NCBI GenBank assembly: GCA_019313915.1
Contig: JAFDAJ010000034.1
Location: 1-33,042, forward strand
DNA length: 33,042 bases
Direction: 5' to 3'
Source: Deltaproteobacteria bacterium
GTDB taxonomy: Bacteria > Myxococcota_A > Polyangia > Polyangiales > Houyiibacteriaceae
The translations under genes and the position numbers were made by a program. The notes beneath the pieces were generated by a model. It saw only the letters and a list, made by a program, of their open reading frames with translations, was not told the origin of the DNA and ran no database searches. Positions 32,939-33,042 of this stretch are shown piece by piece. Numbering within the stretch: position 1 is the first letter of the stretch; every line of letters begins with the position of its first letter.

Positions 32939-33042
32939 ATGAGCGGCCAGACCACCACCCACTACCGAACCTGTAACCTCTGCGAAGCGATGTGTGGAAT
33001 CGAGGTCGAGATCGACGGCGATGAAGTCGTGTCGATACGCGG
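32939..33042 (+). CDS. Molybdopterin oxidoreductase, N-terminal fragment (cut by window edge)
   Basis: Only the first 34 codons are present. The pattern Cys12-x2-Cys15-x3-Cys19 (TCNLCEAMCG), followed by IEVEIDGDEVVSIR, is the N-terminal 4Fe-4S motif of molybdopterin oxidoreductases of the formate dehydrogenase, nitrate reductase and DMSO reductase group. The fourth cysteine would lie outside the window. No Tat signal is seen before the motif, so a cytoplasmic enzyme is suggested. It begins 66 bp after the DUF1844 stop. The exact substrate cannot be told from this part. Confidence 0.82.
   Translation, partial: MSGQTTTHYRTCNLCEAMCGIEVEIDGDEVVSIR

Overview
The window is a dense stretch of high-GC bacterial chromosome. 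It holds about 34 protein genes on both strands. I see no RNA gene, insertion sequence, prophage or CRISPR array, and no gap over 300 bases without a gene. The gene set points to Myxococcota or a related delta-type lineage: a eukaryotic-like Ser/Thr kinase with an N-terminal zinc ribbon and an extracytoplasmic Pro/Glu/Lys-rich tail, a lipoprotein esterase with a Gly/Ser linker, a TerC/MgtE/DUF2505 run, and DUF1844. This placement is inference from gene content; no rRNA or marker phylogeny is available here.

Layout. 1-1967: a cut-off K+ channel (-) divergent from a polysaccharide flippase (+). 1970-4021 (-): gluQ-type tRNA-Asp modification enzyme, a LuxR-type regulator, and moaC, whose start codon overlaps the regulator's stop. 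4095-6555 (+): DEDDh exonuclease, CPBP membrane protease and short-chain dehydrogenase, overlapping or closely spaced. 6557-9444 (-): gloB and a penicillin-acylase-family Ntn hydrolase. 9500-10627: a Nudix hydrolase between two inverted copies of a 23-bp palindromic repeat, then DUF427 (-). 10721-13272 (+): DUF255 thioredoxin-fold protein overlapping a membrane-anchored rhodanese. 13299-15068 (-): Ser/Thr kinase. 15167-16245 (+): rsmD-coaD. 16137-18693 (-): PIN-PhoH ATPase overlapping a DUF1704 (MATCAP-like) metallopeptidase gene, whose 3' end runs 109 bp into coaD. 18754-24162 (+): TauE/SafE permease, then the conserved prkA-yeaH-spoVR stress cluster behind a good sigma70-like promoter. 24159-24764 (-): orphan lipoprotein. 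24889-27580 (+): TerC, MgtE, DUF2505. 27617-31209 (-): csp, Ycf46-like AAA ATPase, lipoprotein carboxylesterase. 31420-33042 (+): sulfotransferase, a 55-residue protein behind a promoter that predicts a leaderless mRNA, DUF1844, and the first 34 codons of a molybdopterin oxidoreductase with a 4Fe-4S motif.

Most genes are chromosomal housekeeping and stress functions. Two recurring properties stand out. Convergent genes end within 0-2 bp of each other or overlap, which leaves no room for classical terminators. Several co-directional pairs are joined by stop/start overlaps (LuxR-MoaC, DUF255-rhodanese, rsmD-coaD, PhoH-DUF1704). No clear new multi-gene defence or biosynthetic system is evident. 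The best leads are the PhoH-DUF1704 pair, the LuxR-MoaC coupling, the csp-Ycf46 pair, the repeat-bounded Nudix segment and the leaderless small gene.
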